Below, piece by piece: positions 1-9,100 of a stretch of 64,000 bases of DNA (position 1 is its first letter; every line of letters begins with the position of its first letter). The notes under the pieces are model-generated. The model had not been told where the DNA came from and did no database searches. It saw only the letters and a list, made by a program, of their open reading frames with translations. Made by a program: the position numbers and the translations under genes. The stretch lies in NCBI GenBank assembly GCA_040389065.1, contig JAZKAR010000032.1, forward strand, positions 9,470 to 73,469, read 5' to 3'. Source of the stretch: JAZKAR01 sp040389065 (GTDB lineage Bacteria > Pseudomonadota > Gammaproteobacteria > Burkholderiales > Casimicrobiaceae).

Positions 1-555
1 TGCATCAGGTTGAAAGCGAATTTTGAGATAACTTCGATGTGGATCTTTTTGTGTGACACTTAGGGTTGAGCGAGTTAACGTACCCGTAACATCAGAGGTA
101 TTGTCTAGTATTGCAACCTGGTTTGATGTTGAGGTAGATGGTGATGATGACCATAAAGCCAGAACTACCGCTTGTATAACCATGATGCCAAAGGTTGCTG
201 CAAAGGCAGTGGGTAGCCATTGGCTTGAGCTGAATGAAGCCCACCATTCTTGCAACGAAGTTATCCAGCTTTTTGAACAGGTTTGCGAGCGGTCGTGTGC
301 AAGTTTGCTTTTCAGACGTTTTAGGCCAATATTTTCAGGAATCGCAGCCAAGTGTAAAGCATGCGTTTTCTGAGCATGTTCCTGTAAATTTAAATGCCAA
401 CTTAGTAAAGCTTCTCCTTGAGGGTGTTCAAATAAAAAAGCTTCAACCCAGCTTCGTTCATTTTCAGGAAGCGTGCCATTGACATAAAAGGGTAAAGCAT
501 TCATACATCGCTTGAAGGCCTCTTCGTTTTTGGGTACTCGGTTATCCTCACTCAT
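1..555 (-). CDS. anti-sigma factor, partial at window edge
   Basis: The gene runs off the left edge. The reading frame is open for 185 codons from an ATG at 555. The start overlaps the stop of the upstream ECF sigma gene in an ATGA arrangement, the usual layout of a sigma/anti-sigma pair. The N-terminal region has the anti-sigma pattern (a short helical stretch with LPFYVNGTLPENE, then a hydrophobic FLFEHP segment). It lacks the Cys residues of a zinc-binding anti-sigma domain. One membrane segment is visible at about residues 115-140 (FGIMVIQAVVLALW), followed by a Ser/Thr-rich periplasmic part. It probably holds the sigma factor at the inner membrane. The family call is inferred from position and topology, since overall sequence conservation in anti-sigma factors is weak. 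Confidence 0.75.
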   Translation of the reverse strand, partial: MSEDNRVPKNEEAFKRCMNALPFYVNGTLPENERSWVEAFLFEHPQGEALLSWHLNLQEHAQKTHALHLAAIPENIGLKRLKSKLAHDRSQTCSKSWITSLQEWWASFSSSQWLPTAFAATFGIMVIQAVVLALWSSSPSTSTSNQVAILDNTSDVTGTLTRSTLSVTQKDPHRSYLKIRFQPDA

Positions 556-1130
556 CGCAAATCCTTTATCTTTTCTAAGCAGCGCTTAAGGCTGATACGT
601 GCATGAAACATACGCGTTTTAATAGTATTTTCAGGGCACTCCTGAAGTGTGGCGACTTCAGCTAATGAATAACCTTCAACAGACACTAAAGTAATGCATT
701 CACGTTGAATATCGCTTAGCTGGTTAAGACAGGTGGCAATATGCTGTTGCTGCTGCATTCCTAAAATATATTGTTCCTGTTCCATTAAAGGTTCGAACAC
801 GTCTGTTTCTGCTTCTGCCATTTCTTCATCCAATTCTGTTGTTTGAAGTTGAGACTTTCGCAGGCGCGTTAGCATTTTATTGCGAGCTATCCCTAGTATC
901 CATGTGCTTACACTCGATTCTCCCCTGAAGCGGCTAGCGCACTGCCAAACTTCATACAGTGTGTCGCCAACAATCTCTTCTGCCTCGGCCTCGTTATGCA
1001 AACGGTTTAGCGTAAACGCATAAATTCGTCGTGCAAATAAGCGGTGAAGATGATCAAGAGCTTGCTCGTCTTTTTCCGCAATTTTTTGGAGAAGCGTTTT
1101 ATGCAAGTCAGAATCAGAAGTTAAAGCCAT
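552..1130 (-). CDS. ECF-family RNA polymerase sigma factor
   Basis: A 192-residue sigma-70 family protein of extracytoplasmic-function type. Region 2 lies at about residues 20-90 (LHRLFARRIYAFTLNRL, then AEEIVGDTLYEVW and STWILGIARNKML). Region 4 lies at about residues 135-185 (QRECITLVSVEGYSLAEVA, then ENTIKTRMFHARISLKR, the -35 recognition helix). Regions 1 and 3 are absent, as expected for ECF factors. The stop codon overlaps the start of the anti-sigma gene, so the two are translationally coupled. The target genes cannot be told from the window. The secreted protease upstream on the same strand is a possible regulon member, but 950 bp separates them. Confidence 0.93.
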   Translation of the reverse strand: MALTSDSDLHKTLLQKIAEKDEQALDHLHRLFARRIYAFTLNRLHNEAEAEEIVGDTLYEVWQCASRFRGESSVSTWILGIARNKMLTRLRKSQLQTTELDEEMAEAETDVFEPLMEQEQYILGMQQQQHIATCLNQLSDIQRECITLVSVEGYSLAEVATLQECPENTIKTRMFHARISLKRCLEKIKDLR

Positions 1131-2025
1131 GTCATACCATCCATATGTCGCTGTAGCGATGAAAAAGGTTCAATGTAAAGAAAAAGTTGTTGCGCCAGCT
1201 ATATAAAAGAAAAGTGAGATTAGCGTCAATTAGGGTTATTTTTTATCAATTAAAACCATTACATTAATGAGGTTTTGATGGAAAAATAATGATTGCTTTT
1301 AGAGGTAAGGCAAATCGCAATATTTAAGCTAAACATTCTATTTACATTAATTGTATTTCCTAGGATTTTAGAAAGGGCGCTATTGATAAAATCGCATTTT
1401 TCTAAGTATTGTATAAGCTACGTATAGATAACGGAGGTCATTGTAAAACATTTTTATATTATAAGGTGATAAAAAATACACATTGGTATAAGATTTTTTT
1501 GAATAGTGAAAGCAATTAATTGAATAATTAATTTGATTTTTTGGGAAGTTTAATGTTATTAAATATGTTTTTATTTTATTTGTTATTTAAAATGCTTTTA
1601 AGATGATGAGATAGCTTAGTTTTGATTTAAAAAGGCTTGTATGTCTATATATTGTGTAGTAAAAAATATTATCATAAATAATCAATATTGATTTAATTTG
1701 ATTATTATTTTTTTTAAGAAAATTAATAATTTTAGGAGATGAGTTTAATTATTTGCTTGGTTTTTGAAAGCTGGTATTTATTTGAAGGGTATGATTTTTA
1801 TTGAAGTTAAGTAGTCGATAAAAAATTACAAATCAGAGGTAAATTAACAAATTTTTATGATTGAGATTGGTTTTGTTTAAAAATGCTTTGAGCATAAAGA
1901 AATTATTCTCATGCTAGCATTCAATTGAATGCAGCTGATGTTAAAAATTAATATATTAAAAGTGAAATATTGATGTTTTTAATATTAAATGTTTGTTTTT
2001 TGGCTGGAAGTATAAGCTGAAATAT
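1131..2025. other. AT-rich intergenic gap, no gene seen
   Basis: About 900 bases of very AT-rich sequence with no convincing reading frame on either strand. The sigma-factor promoter must lie near its right-hand side of the gene start (around 1140-1250), but I could not fix -35 and -10 boxes. It ends at a strong hairpin with a T-tract on the + strand, so an unannotated + strand small RNA is possible. Confidence 0.4.
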
Positions 2026-2060
2026 AAGCCGAGGTACAATTAAGTATCTCGGCTTTTTTT
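2026..2060. terminator. intrinsic terminator, strongest on + strand
   Basis: The arms AAGCCGAGGTAC and GTATCTCGGCTT form a 12-bp stem with one G-U pair and a 6-base loop, followed by a run of T on the + strand. Read on the minus strand it lies 23 bases after the protease stop, is preceded by an A-tract and is followed by a weaker T-rich stretch. It can therefore serve the protease gene too. Confidence 0.7.
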
Positions 2061-2082
2061 GAAGCAATTAAACTTTTATAGA

Positions 2083-3909
2083 TTAATTATAAAAATTAAT
2101 TTTTAAACCCATACGGAAGTCAGCGCTGGTATCACGATTTGCATAACGTCTTACACGAATTTTATAGTTTCCAGTGACGCTAGGAACAAAGTTAACGACT
2201 TCATATTGGTTATCAAATGACGATGAGCCACCTACATAGGCACCTGTGGGGCTAAGAACAGTTAAATCTAAATCCTGACCAATAGGGTGTGCATCGGCTT
2301 TGTGATCATATGTATAGGTACCACGATTCAGCCAAGCAATCGCTACACGTACTTTTTGCGAGGTATTTGTGATATTAACAATTTTGTCGATATAGCCATC
2401 AGTTGCACCGTCTGCTGCATCAAAACTGCTAAATGAAGCATTATTACCATTGTAGTAGTAGGTATAGCCATCGTAATAGGTGCTTAAGAAATCAATGCCA
2501 CCTTGACCTACTTTATCAACGCCGCCTGTAATCGCATCGGTGGCACCGCCAATCATGCTAGCGTAAACAACATAGGGGCGATCTAGGTAAACAGATAACC
2601 CTGACATCATATCAGCTGCAAAGGCTGCGGCATGAGGTGCTGCCATGCTAGTACCTGTCATGGTAAAACCACCTGCGGTAATATTGGTACCAGGTGCTGA
2701 AAACTCTGGTTTATTATTGCCAAGTTCGTTGTCTACAAAACATGATGAGCTATTAATCGTATCATTTGCATCGTTGTAATTGCCAACAGCCATTACATTT
2801 AAGCCTTTAGCTGGAGAAACAATAATGTCACTGCCTGTATCGTTATTGCCTGCAGCATTGAAAATTGCGATATTGTTGTTATAAGCTAAATTATCCCAAT
2901 CGCGATCTAATGTCGAGTAACTGGTAGTCTGATTACCACCATTAGAGCGGTTAATCACACGAATAGCTGGGTTGCCATTTACCCCATCAAGATCAGTTGC
3001 TTGGGGGAGAACAGCACCACCACGGCAGTAAATATAGGAAGAAGGTGATACCGCACGCATAATGCCAAAAACATTCTGTGAATGGTTAGTTTGTGAGCCA
3101 GCTAGGCGATCATAATTAGTCCGTCCCGTTTCATCTGCGCAGCCGCTTTCGGTCATATAAATACCAATACCTGAACCATGAAGGTTGCTGTAAGGCAATG
3201 CATAATTAGTAATATTGGTGTCTTGCATAGCAGATGTAATTAAATCCTTCACAGGGAAGGCTAATTCAATCCCCGCAATGGAAGCATCGCCAGAAGAAAG
3301 CAATTTTCTGATTTGCGCCGCAGTCAGTTCCGCAGTAATTGTTTCAGCACCAGCTTCAATAGCAACTTGTACTTGTTTATGGCCTCTTAAGCGATGACGG
3401 TCTGCAAAAGCTTTTGCTATCTCTTTTTGTGCCTCGATACGTGCCTTGCGTTCAGCCTTTTTTCTTTCTGCTTTTACTCTAGAGTTGGCAATAAGCGCCT
3501 GATCACTTGTTTCACTTCCGTTATGGGTTTGATTAACAATGCGACCGTTTTTAATTTCAATAGAGCCTGACTCTGTTTCTGTAGAGCTTTGAATTTCGGG
3601 TGTTACCAACGCAATATTAACTGCAATCGTTTCGCTATCTTTGGCTTTGGCAAGGCGTTGATTAAGAGCAGATGTGGCAAGTTGACGTTTTACTTGTGGA
3701 AGTGCTGCAATATTTCTACCTGCTTGCTTTACTGTTTCCTTAACGCTGCCATCGGTGTCGAGTGTTTTTTCAAATTTATAGGTAACACCATCGATTTTTT
3801 TTGTTTTTTGCTCAATAACTTTAGCGTCTTGCGCAATAGCGGCACCTATCATAGTGCTTAGCGCCATTGATACTGCAACAGATATAATTTTGCGTTGGTT
3901 AATATTCAT
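2083..3909 (-). CDS. secreted subtilisin-like (S8) serine protease
   Basis: A 608-residue exported protease. The start at 3909 (MNINQRK) is preferred because AAGGA sits 9 bases upstream and a signal peptide follows directly (hydrophobic stretch ending AAIAQD). An in-frame ATG at 3948 is possible. A charged helical pro-region follows (residues about 120-200, many Lys/Glu/Arg). The S8 core shows the His motif (NHSQNVFGI, about residue 275), the oxyanion Asn (AAGNND, about 350) and the nucleophile Ser (GTSMAAPHAAA, about 420). The usual Asp-Thr-Gly motif is replaced by TESG (about 254), so Glu may take the Asp role. The C-terminus (DLDLTVLSPTG to the end) is a beta-sandwich resembling P or PPC domains. 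It probably works outside the cytoplasm; its substrate is unknown. Confidence 0.88.
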   Translation of the reverse strand: MNINQRKIISVAVSMALSTMIGAAIAQDAKVIEQKTKKIDGVTYKFEKTLDTDGSVKETVKQAGRNIAALPQVKRQLATSALNQRLAKAKDSETIAVNIALVTPEIQSSTETESGSIEIKNGRIVNQTHNGSETSDQALIANSRVKAERKKAERKARIEAQKEIAKAFADRHRLRGHKQVQVAIEAGAETITAELTAAQIRKLLSSGDASIAGIELAFPVKDLITSAMQDTNITNYALPYSNLHGSGIGIYMTESGCADETGRTNYDRLAGSQTNHSQNVFGIMRAVSPSSYIYCRGGAVLPQATDLDGVNGNPAIRVINRSNGGNQTTSYSTLDRDWDNLAYNNNIAIFNAAGNNDTGSDIIVSPAKGLNVMAVGNYNDANDTINSSSCFVDNELGNNKPEFSAPGTNITAGGFTMTGTSMAAPHAAAFAADMMSGLSVYLDRPYVVYASMIGGATDAITGGVDKVGQGGIDFLSTYYDGYTYYYNGNNASFSSFDAADGATDGYIDKIVNITNTSQKVRVAIAWLNRGTYTYDHKADAHPIGQDLDLTVLSPTGAYVGGSSSFDNQYEVVNFVPSVTGNYKIRVRRYANRDTSADFRMGLKINFYN

Positions 3910-3948
3910 ATTGGCAAATCCTTTTTTGATTAGCAACAGGTTGCCCAT

Positions 3949-4377
3949 AACGGTTGCTATAGGCTTTTTTATTCCTCGTTTGCTTCAGAGGCGCAGGTAG
4001 TATAAGCAGGCTATATTTTTTAAGACAATAAATGCGAATAATTATTGATTATTTTGTTGTAAAAAAGGTAAAAAAGGTAAAAGTGGTAAATTAATAATTG
4101 GTGAATATTTTTAATTTAAATGGTGATATTTTTATATTAAAACAAACCTTTATATGAATAGTATTTTCCATAATTAAAAATGGCTATTTATAATTGCCTT
4201 ATGCTGATTTGGCAATTTAAGATAATTATCAAATTTGATAATACAATAAAAAAATAATATTAGTGCTTTTGAAAAAGATTGAGTACTTTGATTGAATAGG
4301 TTACGTAATTGGGGAGATGCATACATGATAAAGAAAAGATGTTTTTTTGAATAGTTAGCAATATAATCTCACATCTA
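3949..4377. other. AT-rich gap with short direct repeats
   Basis: No gene is seen in about 430 bases. It holds a short imperfect tandem run (AAAAAAGGTA-like units near 4060-4092) and must contain the protease promoter. No boxes could be assigned with confidence. Confidence 0.35.
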
Positions 4378-5229
4378 TTACTCATAATGCTTAAGAGCTG
4401 TGATAAGTGAAGGTATATATGATTTTCCAAATAAACATATATGTGCTAAAAGTGGATAAATTTGATAAAGGGGAATACGTTCATTAGCTTCTGAATCTAA
4501 TGGGTATATCTCTTCATAGGCAGCAAAAAATCGTGGTGATGGTGAATCAAATAAGCGTAGCATGGCTAAATCGATTTCGCGATGTCCCCCATAAACAGCA
4601 GGGTCAATTAATGTAGGACTGCCATTTTTATCACATATTATATTGCCGCTCCATAAATCTCCATGCAAGCGAGCAATTGATTCTTGTGAACCACAAAGCA
4701 AATGAAGCCGTTCGCATAATTTCATACTACGTTTAAATAAATTTTTATCGATGATTTTATTTTTATGAGCATATTGTATAAGCGGATAAAGACGTCGTTC
4801 TCGATAAAAATCGGACCATACTGGTATAGGAGTATTAATTTGTGGTAATGACCCTAAAAAATTATCGTGCGCAAGACCAAACGTGGGTAAACTTGCACGA
4901 TGCAGCTTAGCCAAACCATGCCCTAAACGCTCATCGAAATGTTTATGTGGGCGTGATATTTCAATCCATTCAAGTACAAGCATACGCTCGCTAACTGCCA
5001 GCACATTTGGAATACGCAATGCTTGCGCTTTGTGTAACAGAGTGAGGCCTTCGGCTTCTCGCAAATACAGTGAAACAGCAGGGGCTGTATGTGTTTTAAC
5101 GAAAACTTTATGACCACTAGCAAGCTGAGCACAATACGCTAAGTTGATATCGCCTCCGGCAACAGGAGTAGCTGAAAGAACATTGTCGTTAAGCAATTGT
5201 TCAATCTCTATCATCCATGCATGCTTCAT
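4378..5229 (-). CDS. fructosamine-3-kinase family protein
   Basis: A 283-residue protein of the FN3K/YniA family, which have a protein-kinase-like fold and phosphorylate sugar adducts (fructosamines or ribulosamines) on protein lysines so that they fall off. Visible are the glycine-rich segment GGDINLAYCA near the N-terminus, the ATP-binding Lys in VFVKTH, the catalytic loop HGDLWSGN (about residue 190) and the metal-binding DPAVYGGHREIDLAM that replaces DFG. The length is normal for the bacterial family (about 285-290). It is a monocistronic gene, with a palindromic repeat element just upstream (5248-5346). The exact substrate cannot be read from sequence. Confidence 0.92.
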   Translation of the reverse strand: MKHAWMIEIEQLLNDNVLSATPVAGGDINLAYCAQLASGHKVFVKTHTAPAVSLYLREAEGLTLLHKAQALRIPNVLAVSERMLVLEWIEISRPHKHFDERLGHGLAKLHRASLPTFGLAHDNFLGSLPQINTPIPVWSDFYRERRLYPLIQYAHKNKIIDKNLFKRSMKLCERLHLLCGSQESIARLHGDLWSGNIICDKNGSPTLIDPAVYGGHREIDLAMLRLFDSPSPRFFAAYEEIYPLDSEANERIPLYQIYPLLAHICLFGKSYIPSLITALKHYE

Positions 5230-5247
5230 GTGTAAAATCTTTTCTCT

Positions 5248-5346
5248 TAGAGGTTACGCAGTGGTGCTTTCTCAGGGGTATTGGCAACGTGCCTACCTTT
5301 GCTTACTGTAGTGCATTGCAATATTTGATAGCATGCATAACGTCTA
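5248..5346 (+). repeat. TA-flanked palindromic element, copy A
   Basis: A short, degenerate copy of the window's intergenic repeat family. It begins TAGAGGTTACGCAG and ends GCATAACGTCTA, with the family core GGCAACGTGCC and a GCATTGCAATATTTGATAG tail. It lies between two divergent genes. Confidence 0.75.
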
Positions 5347-5425
5347 CTGGTAAGTGGTAAGGGCGTTGATCACTTATTATAACAATCTACACGTATCATT
5401 TTTTTCTATACTTTCACTATAAGCT

Positions 5426-5980
5426 ATGAAAACAAACATTCTCCCCGCACAACTAGCACATACTTCTCAAATTGAAGCGTTAATTCAATTATCTGTACGA
5501 GAACTTAGCCAATTAGATTACACAACTGAGCAGATTGAATCAGCACTTGAAAAAGTATTGGGGCTAGACACTCAGCTTATTAAAGACCAAACCTATTTCA
5601 TTTTACAATCAGGAAATGAAATAGTCGGGTGTGGGGGCTGGAGCTATAGAAAAACTCTTTTTGGGAGTGATAATCGGCAACAGCGCGATAATGGGGTGCT
5701 TGATCCTAAAATAGATGCCGCAAAAATACGCGCTTTTTTTATACATCCGCATCATGTACGTAAAGGGCTTGGTAAACAGTTGTTGATGTACTGTGAGCAG
5801 CAAGCATGGGATCGAGGTTTTACGAAGCTAGAGTTAGGAGCCACTTTACCAGGGCAACGCCTTTATAAAAATTTTGGATACATTGCAGCGGCGCCTTATG
5901 ATTATGAAATTGCCCCCAACCTTTATATGCCCATTGTTCCGATGAGTAAAACGCTGTCTACACGGCCTGAATCTGAGTAA
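5426..5980 (+). CDS. GNAT family N-acetyltransferase
   Basis: A 184-residue single-domain GNAT protein that transfers acetyl from acetyl-CoA to an unknown amine. The acetyl-CoA-binding motif A is clear: FFIHPHHVRKGLGKQLL (about residues 105-122), with the Arg-x-x-Gly-x-Gly/Ala-type loop RKGLGK. It is followed by the C-terminal motif B region (LELGATLPGQRLYKNFGY). No strong ribosome binding site is seen upstream. The gene is convergent with the glucan synthase gene, with a hairpin between them. It looks chromosomal and ordinary; the substrate is unknown. Confidence 0.9.
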   Translation: MKTNILPAQLAHTSQIEALIQLSVRELSQLDYTTEQIESALEKVLGLDTQLIKDQTYFILQSGNEIVGCGGWSYRKTLFGSDNRQQRDNGVLDPKIDAAKIRAFFIHPHHVRKGLGKQLLMYCEQQAWDRGFTKLELGATLPGQRLYKNFGYIAAAPYDYEIAPNLYMPIVPMSKTLSTRPESE

Positions 5981-6080
5981 TTTAGCTAATGGATTGTGCT
6001 AATTTGCTAATAGAAAGTAGGAAGATTAAATAATAGGCACAGACTAAGCTTAGTCACTTCTTACCCTAACACTGATCTAA

Positions 6081-6118
6081 CCTTAGCCCTCTTCCCAAAG
6101 GAGTGAGGGCATCTAAGG
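6081..6118. terminator. hairpin between convergent genes
   Basis: CCTTAGCCCTC pairs with GAGGG-CAT-CTAAGG across a short loop, with one bulge. It lies between the stops of the acetyltransferase (+) and the glucan synthase (-). There is no clear T-tract, so the terminator call is tentative. Confidence 0.4.
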
Positions 6119-6142
6119 CAGTTTATTGAGATATAGCGATAT

Positions 6143-9100
6143 CTAAACTTTCGTTACTTTAATTTCGATAGTATGTACCTGTTGGTCATGCTGCAAATGA
6201 ATCACTTGATCACTCTGCTTGAGGCCATCAACGGTAATCCCAGAATCAGACACATTACTTTCTGGGTGATTTTCTTGCAACACTTCAATATGGTACATCG
6301 TATTCCAATGGCGAAGCGACAGTTTGAACGATGGCCAGCTGGCGGGTAAACATGGCGTAATCGTGAGTCTGTCGCCTTCTAAATATAACCCTAGTAATGA
6401 CTCAATAATGAGTCGGTACATCCAGCCTGAAGAGCCTGTATACCATGTCCAACCGCCTCGCCCAATATGAGGTGAAACAGCATACACATCAGCGGCAATC
6501 ACATAAGGCTCTACTTTATACGTTGCAATATCTTCAGCTGTTTTACCATGATTAAGCGGATTAATCATGTTGACTAGTTCCCACGCTTGCTCACTATTGC
6601 CAATTTTTGCAAAGGCCATTGCAGACCAAATAGCGGCATGAGTATATTGTCCGCCATTTTCACGTACACCTGGTACATAGCCTCGAATATAACCGGGGTT
6701 TAGATCAGAGATACTGAACGGTGGGTCAAGTAATTGTACAAGCGCATAATCTTTTTTCACCAGACGTTGGTATACAGCTTGCATCGCATGATGGGTACGT
6801 GTTGTATTCCCTGCGCCTGATAACACCGCCCAACTTTGAGAGATTGAATCAATCTGGCATTCTGGATTTGCTGAAGAGCCAAGCGGAGTGCCATCATCAA
6901 AGTATGCACGGCGATACCATTGACCATCCCACGCATGCTCTTCCAGATTTTGTCGCAACTGAATCGCTTCGTTTTCACAGCGTTCTGCAAAAGAGGTATC
7001 ACCTTGTGATTTTGCAATGGGAATAAACCGTATCAATACATCGTAAAGGAAGAACCCAAGCCATACGCTTTCGCCGCGGCCTTCAGTTCCTACCTTATCC
7101 ATTCCATCATTCCAATCGCACGAGCCGATTAACGGTAATCCATGCGGGCCAAAGCGCAGGCCTCGAATAATGGCGCGTACACAATGCTGATAAAGAGTTG
7201 CAGATTCAGCAGAATGAATAGGCAGATCATAATAGGAGTCTTCCCCGTGATTAAGCGGGCGCCCCTCCAAGAATGCTCTGGTTTCATACAACACATCAAT
7301 GTCGCCAGTACTGAGTACATAACGCGTGGTAGCTAATGGCAGCCATAAATAATCATCAGAGCAAAGTGTACGCACGCCGCGATCAGCAGGGGGATGCCAC
7401 CAGTGTTGTACATCGCCTTCTTTAAACTGGTGCGCTGCACATAACAGCAGATGTTCGCGTACTAGATGAGGTTCAGAATAAATAAGCGCCATTACATCTT
7501 GCAATTGATCACGGAAACCGTAGGCACCACCTGATTGATAATAACCGCTACGCGCCCATAAACGGCAAGCAATGGTTTGATACATGAGCCAGCCGTTAGC
7601 AAGTATGTTCAACGCAGGGTCAGGCGTTTCTATTTGAATGACACCCAAAGTATGTTGCCAATGCTGATGAATAGCATCTAATACTTTACGTGCAGCTGTA
7701 CGGCCTCTGTAACGATGAATTAAGTGGTTAACATCATCATGCGATTGGCCTGCCCCTAACATAAATACCATTTCAAACTCTTGGCCCGGTGCTAGCTCAA
7801 AGGGAACTTGCAATGCTGCACATGCATCTAGAGCGGCGCCTATTTTTCCTGATAAGCGTACTCGGTGCATTGCCGCAGGATTGTATAACGATCGATTTCG
7901 CCCAATAAACTCACCGCGATCACCCGTAAAGGTGCGAATTTTTGCATCTACATCAAAAAATCCAATGCGGTTCGAAAATTCATTATTGTAAGCATTACGT
8001 GCACACAATACGCCACTAACAGGGTCTAACTCAGTAATTACATGTAAGGTAGATTTTGAGCGTAACTCACCGAGTACCCACTCCACATAGCCCGTGGCAG
8101 TTAGCTTGCGTGAAACATTTACGCCTACATTGCGTACTTTGAGAACAGAATATTTTATAGAGGCATCAAGAGCTACATACGTACATAGTTCTGAATAAAT
8201 ACCATTTTCTATATGCTCAAATTGGCTGTAACCAAATCCATGACGCGTAACATATTTACCTCGACCACGAGCAGGTAGGGGCGTGGGTGACCAAAACTCA
8301 CCTGTTTGCTCATCACGTATGTAAAAAGCTTCACCGCTGGAATCAGTGACGGGATCATTATTCCAAGGTGTAAGGCGGTATTCATGCGCATTCTCACCCC
8401 AGGTATAAGCCTGACCGCTTTCTGATACCACGCTGCCAAAGTTAGGGTTAGCAAGCACATTTACCCAGGGAGCAGGTGTTTGCGTTTCAGGGGTAGTAAT
8501 AATTACATATTCGCGACCATCGTGGCTAAAGCCGCCGACGCCGTTAAACATGGTCAGATTCCCGACTGCAAGGTCTGGCATCGAAGAAGGAATCAAAGCA
8601 GGTTTGCGTGTAGGAATTAAAGGTGGGATACGCAACTCTGGCAAGGCTCTGCGATGAATTTGTTCCGATAATGACCCACGGCTATCGCTTAAAATGACTC
8701 GCGCAACCGATTGCAACAATATGCGATCTTCGCTTGATATTTGGTCAGCCAGCCGTAAGAAAATACCGCCAGGACGATCAACATTTTGGGCTTCAGCACT
8801 AGAAGAAATTAACCCCATAATATGATCTTGCAGTTGCTGGCGGTAGCTAGCATGATCTTCATTCCAAATCACTAAGTCTACAGCTAAACCTTTCAAACGC
8901 CAGTAAGCATGGGCCTGAATAAGCTGGCGGACTAGATCAATATTTTCCGAACTCTTAATTTTTAACAGTACAATAGGCAAGTCTCCAGAAATGGCATAAC
9001 TCCATAATCCTGATTGACCTCGCTGGTTTTTAATAAGAATGCTGGCATCGGCTCTTAATAAGGCATTTGAATAAAAAATATAGTTAGCTAAATGACTATA

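Noticed and set aside
53..373. Plus-strand frames at the left edge (53-373, 234-482)
   Set aside because: They are shadows of the anti-sigma gene on the minus strand, which has an ATGA overlap, a membrane helix and a plausible protein.
3910..3948. Upstream start of the S8 protease at 3948
   Set aside because: The 13 extra residues precede the signal peptide and lack a ribosome binding site, whereas AAGGA stands before the ATG at 3909.
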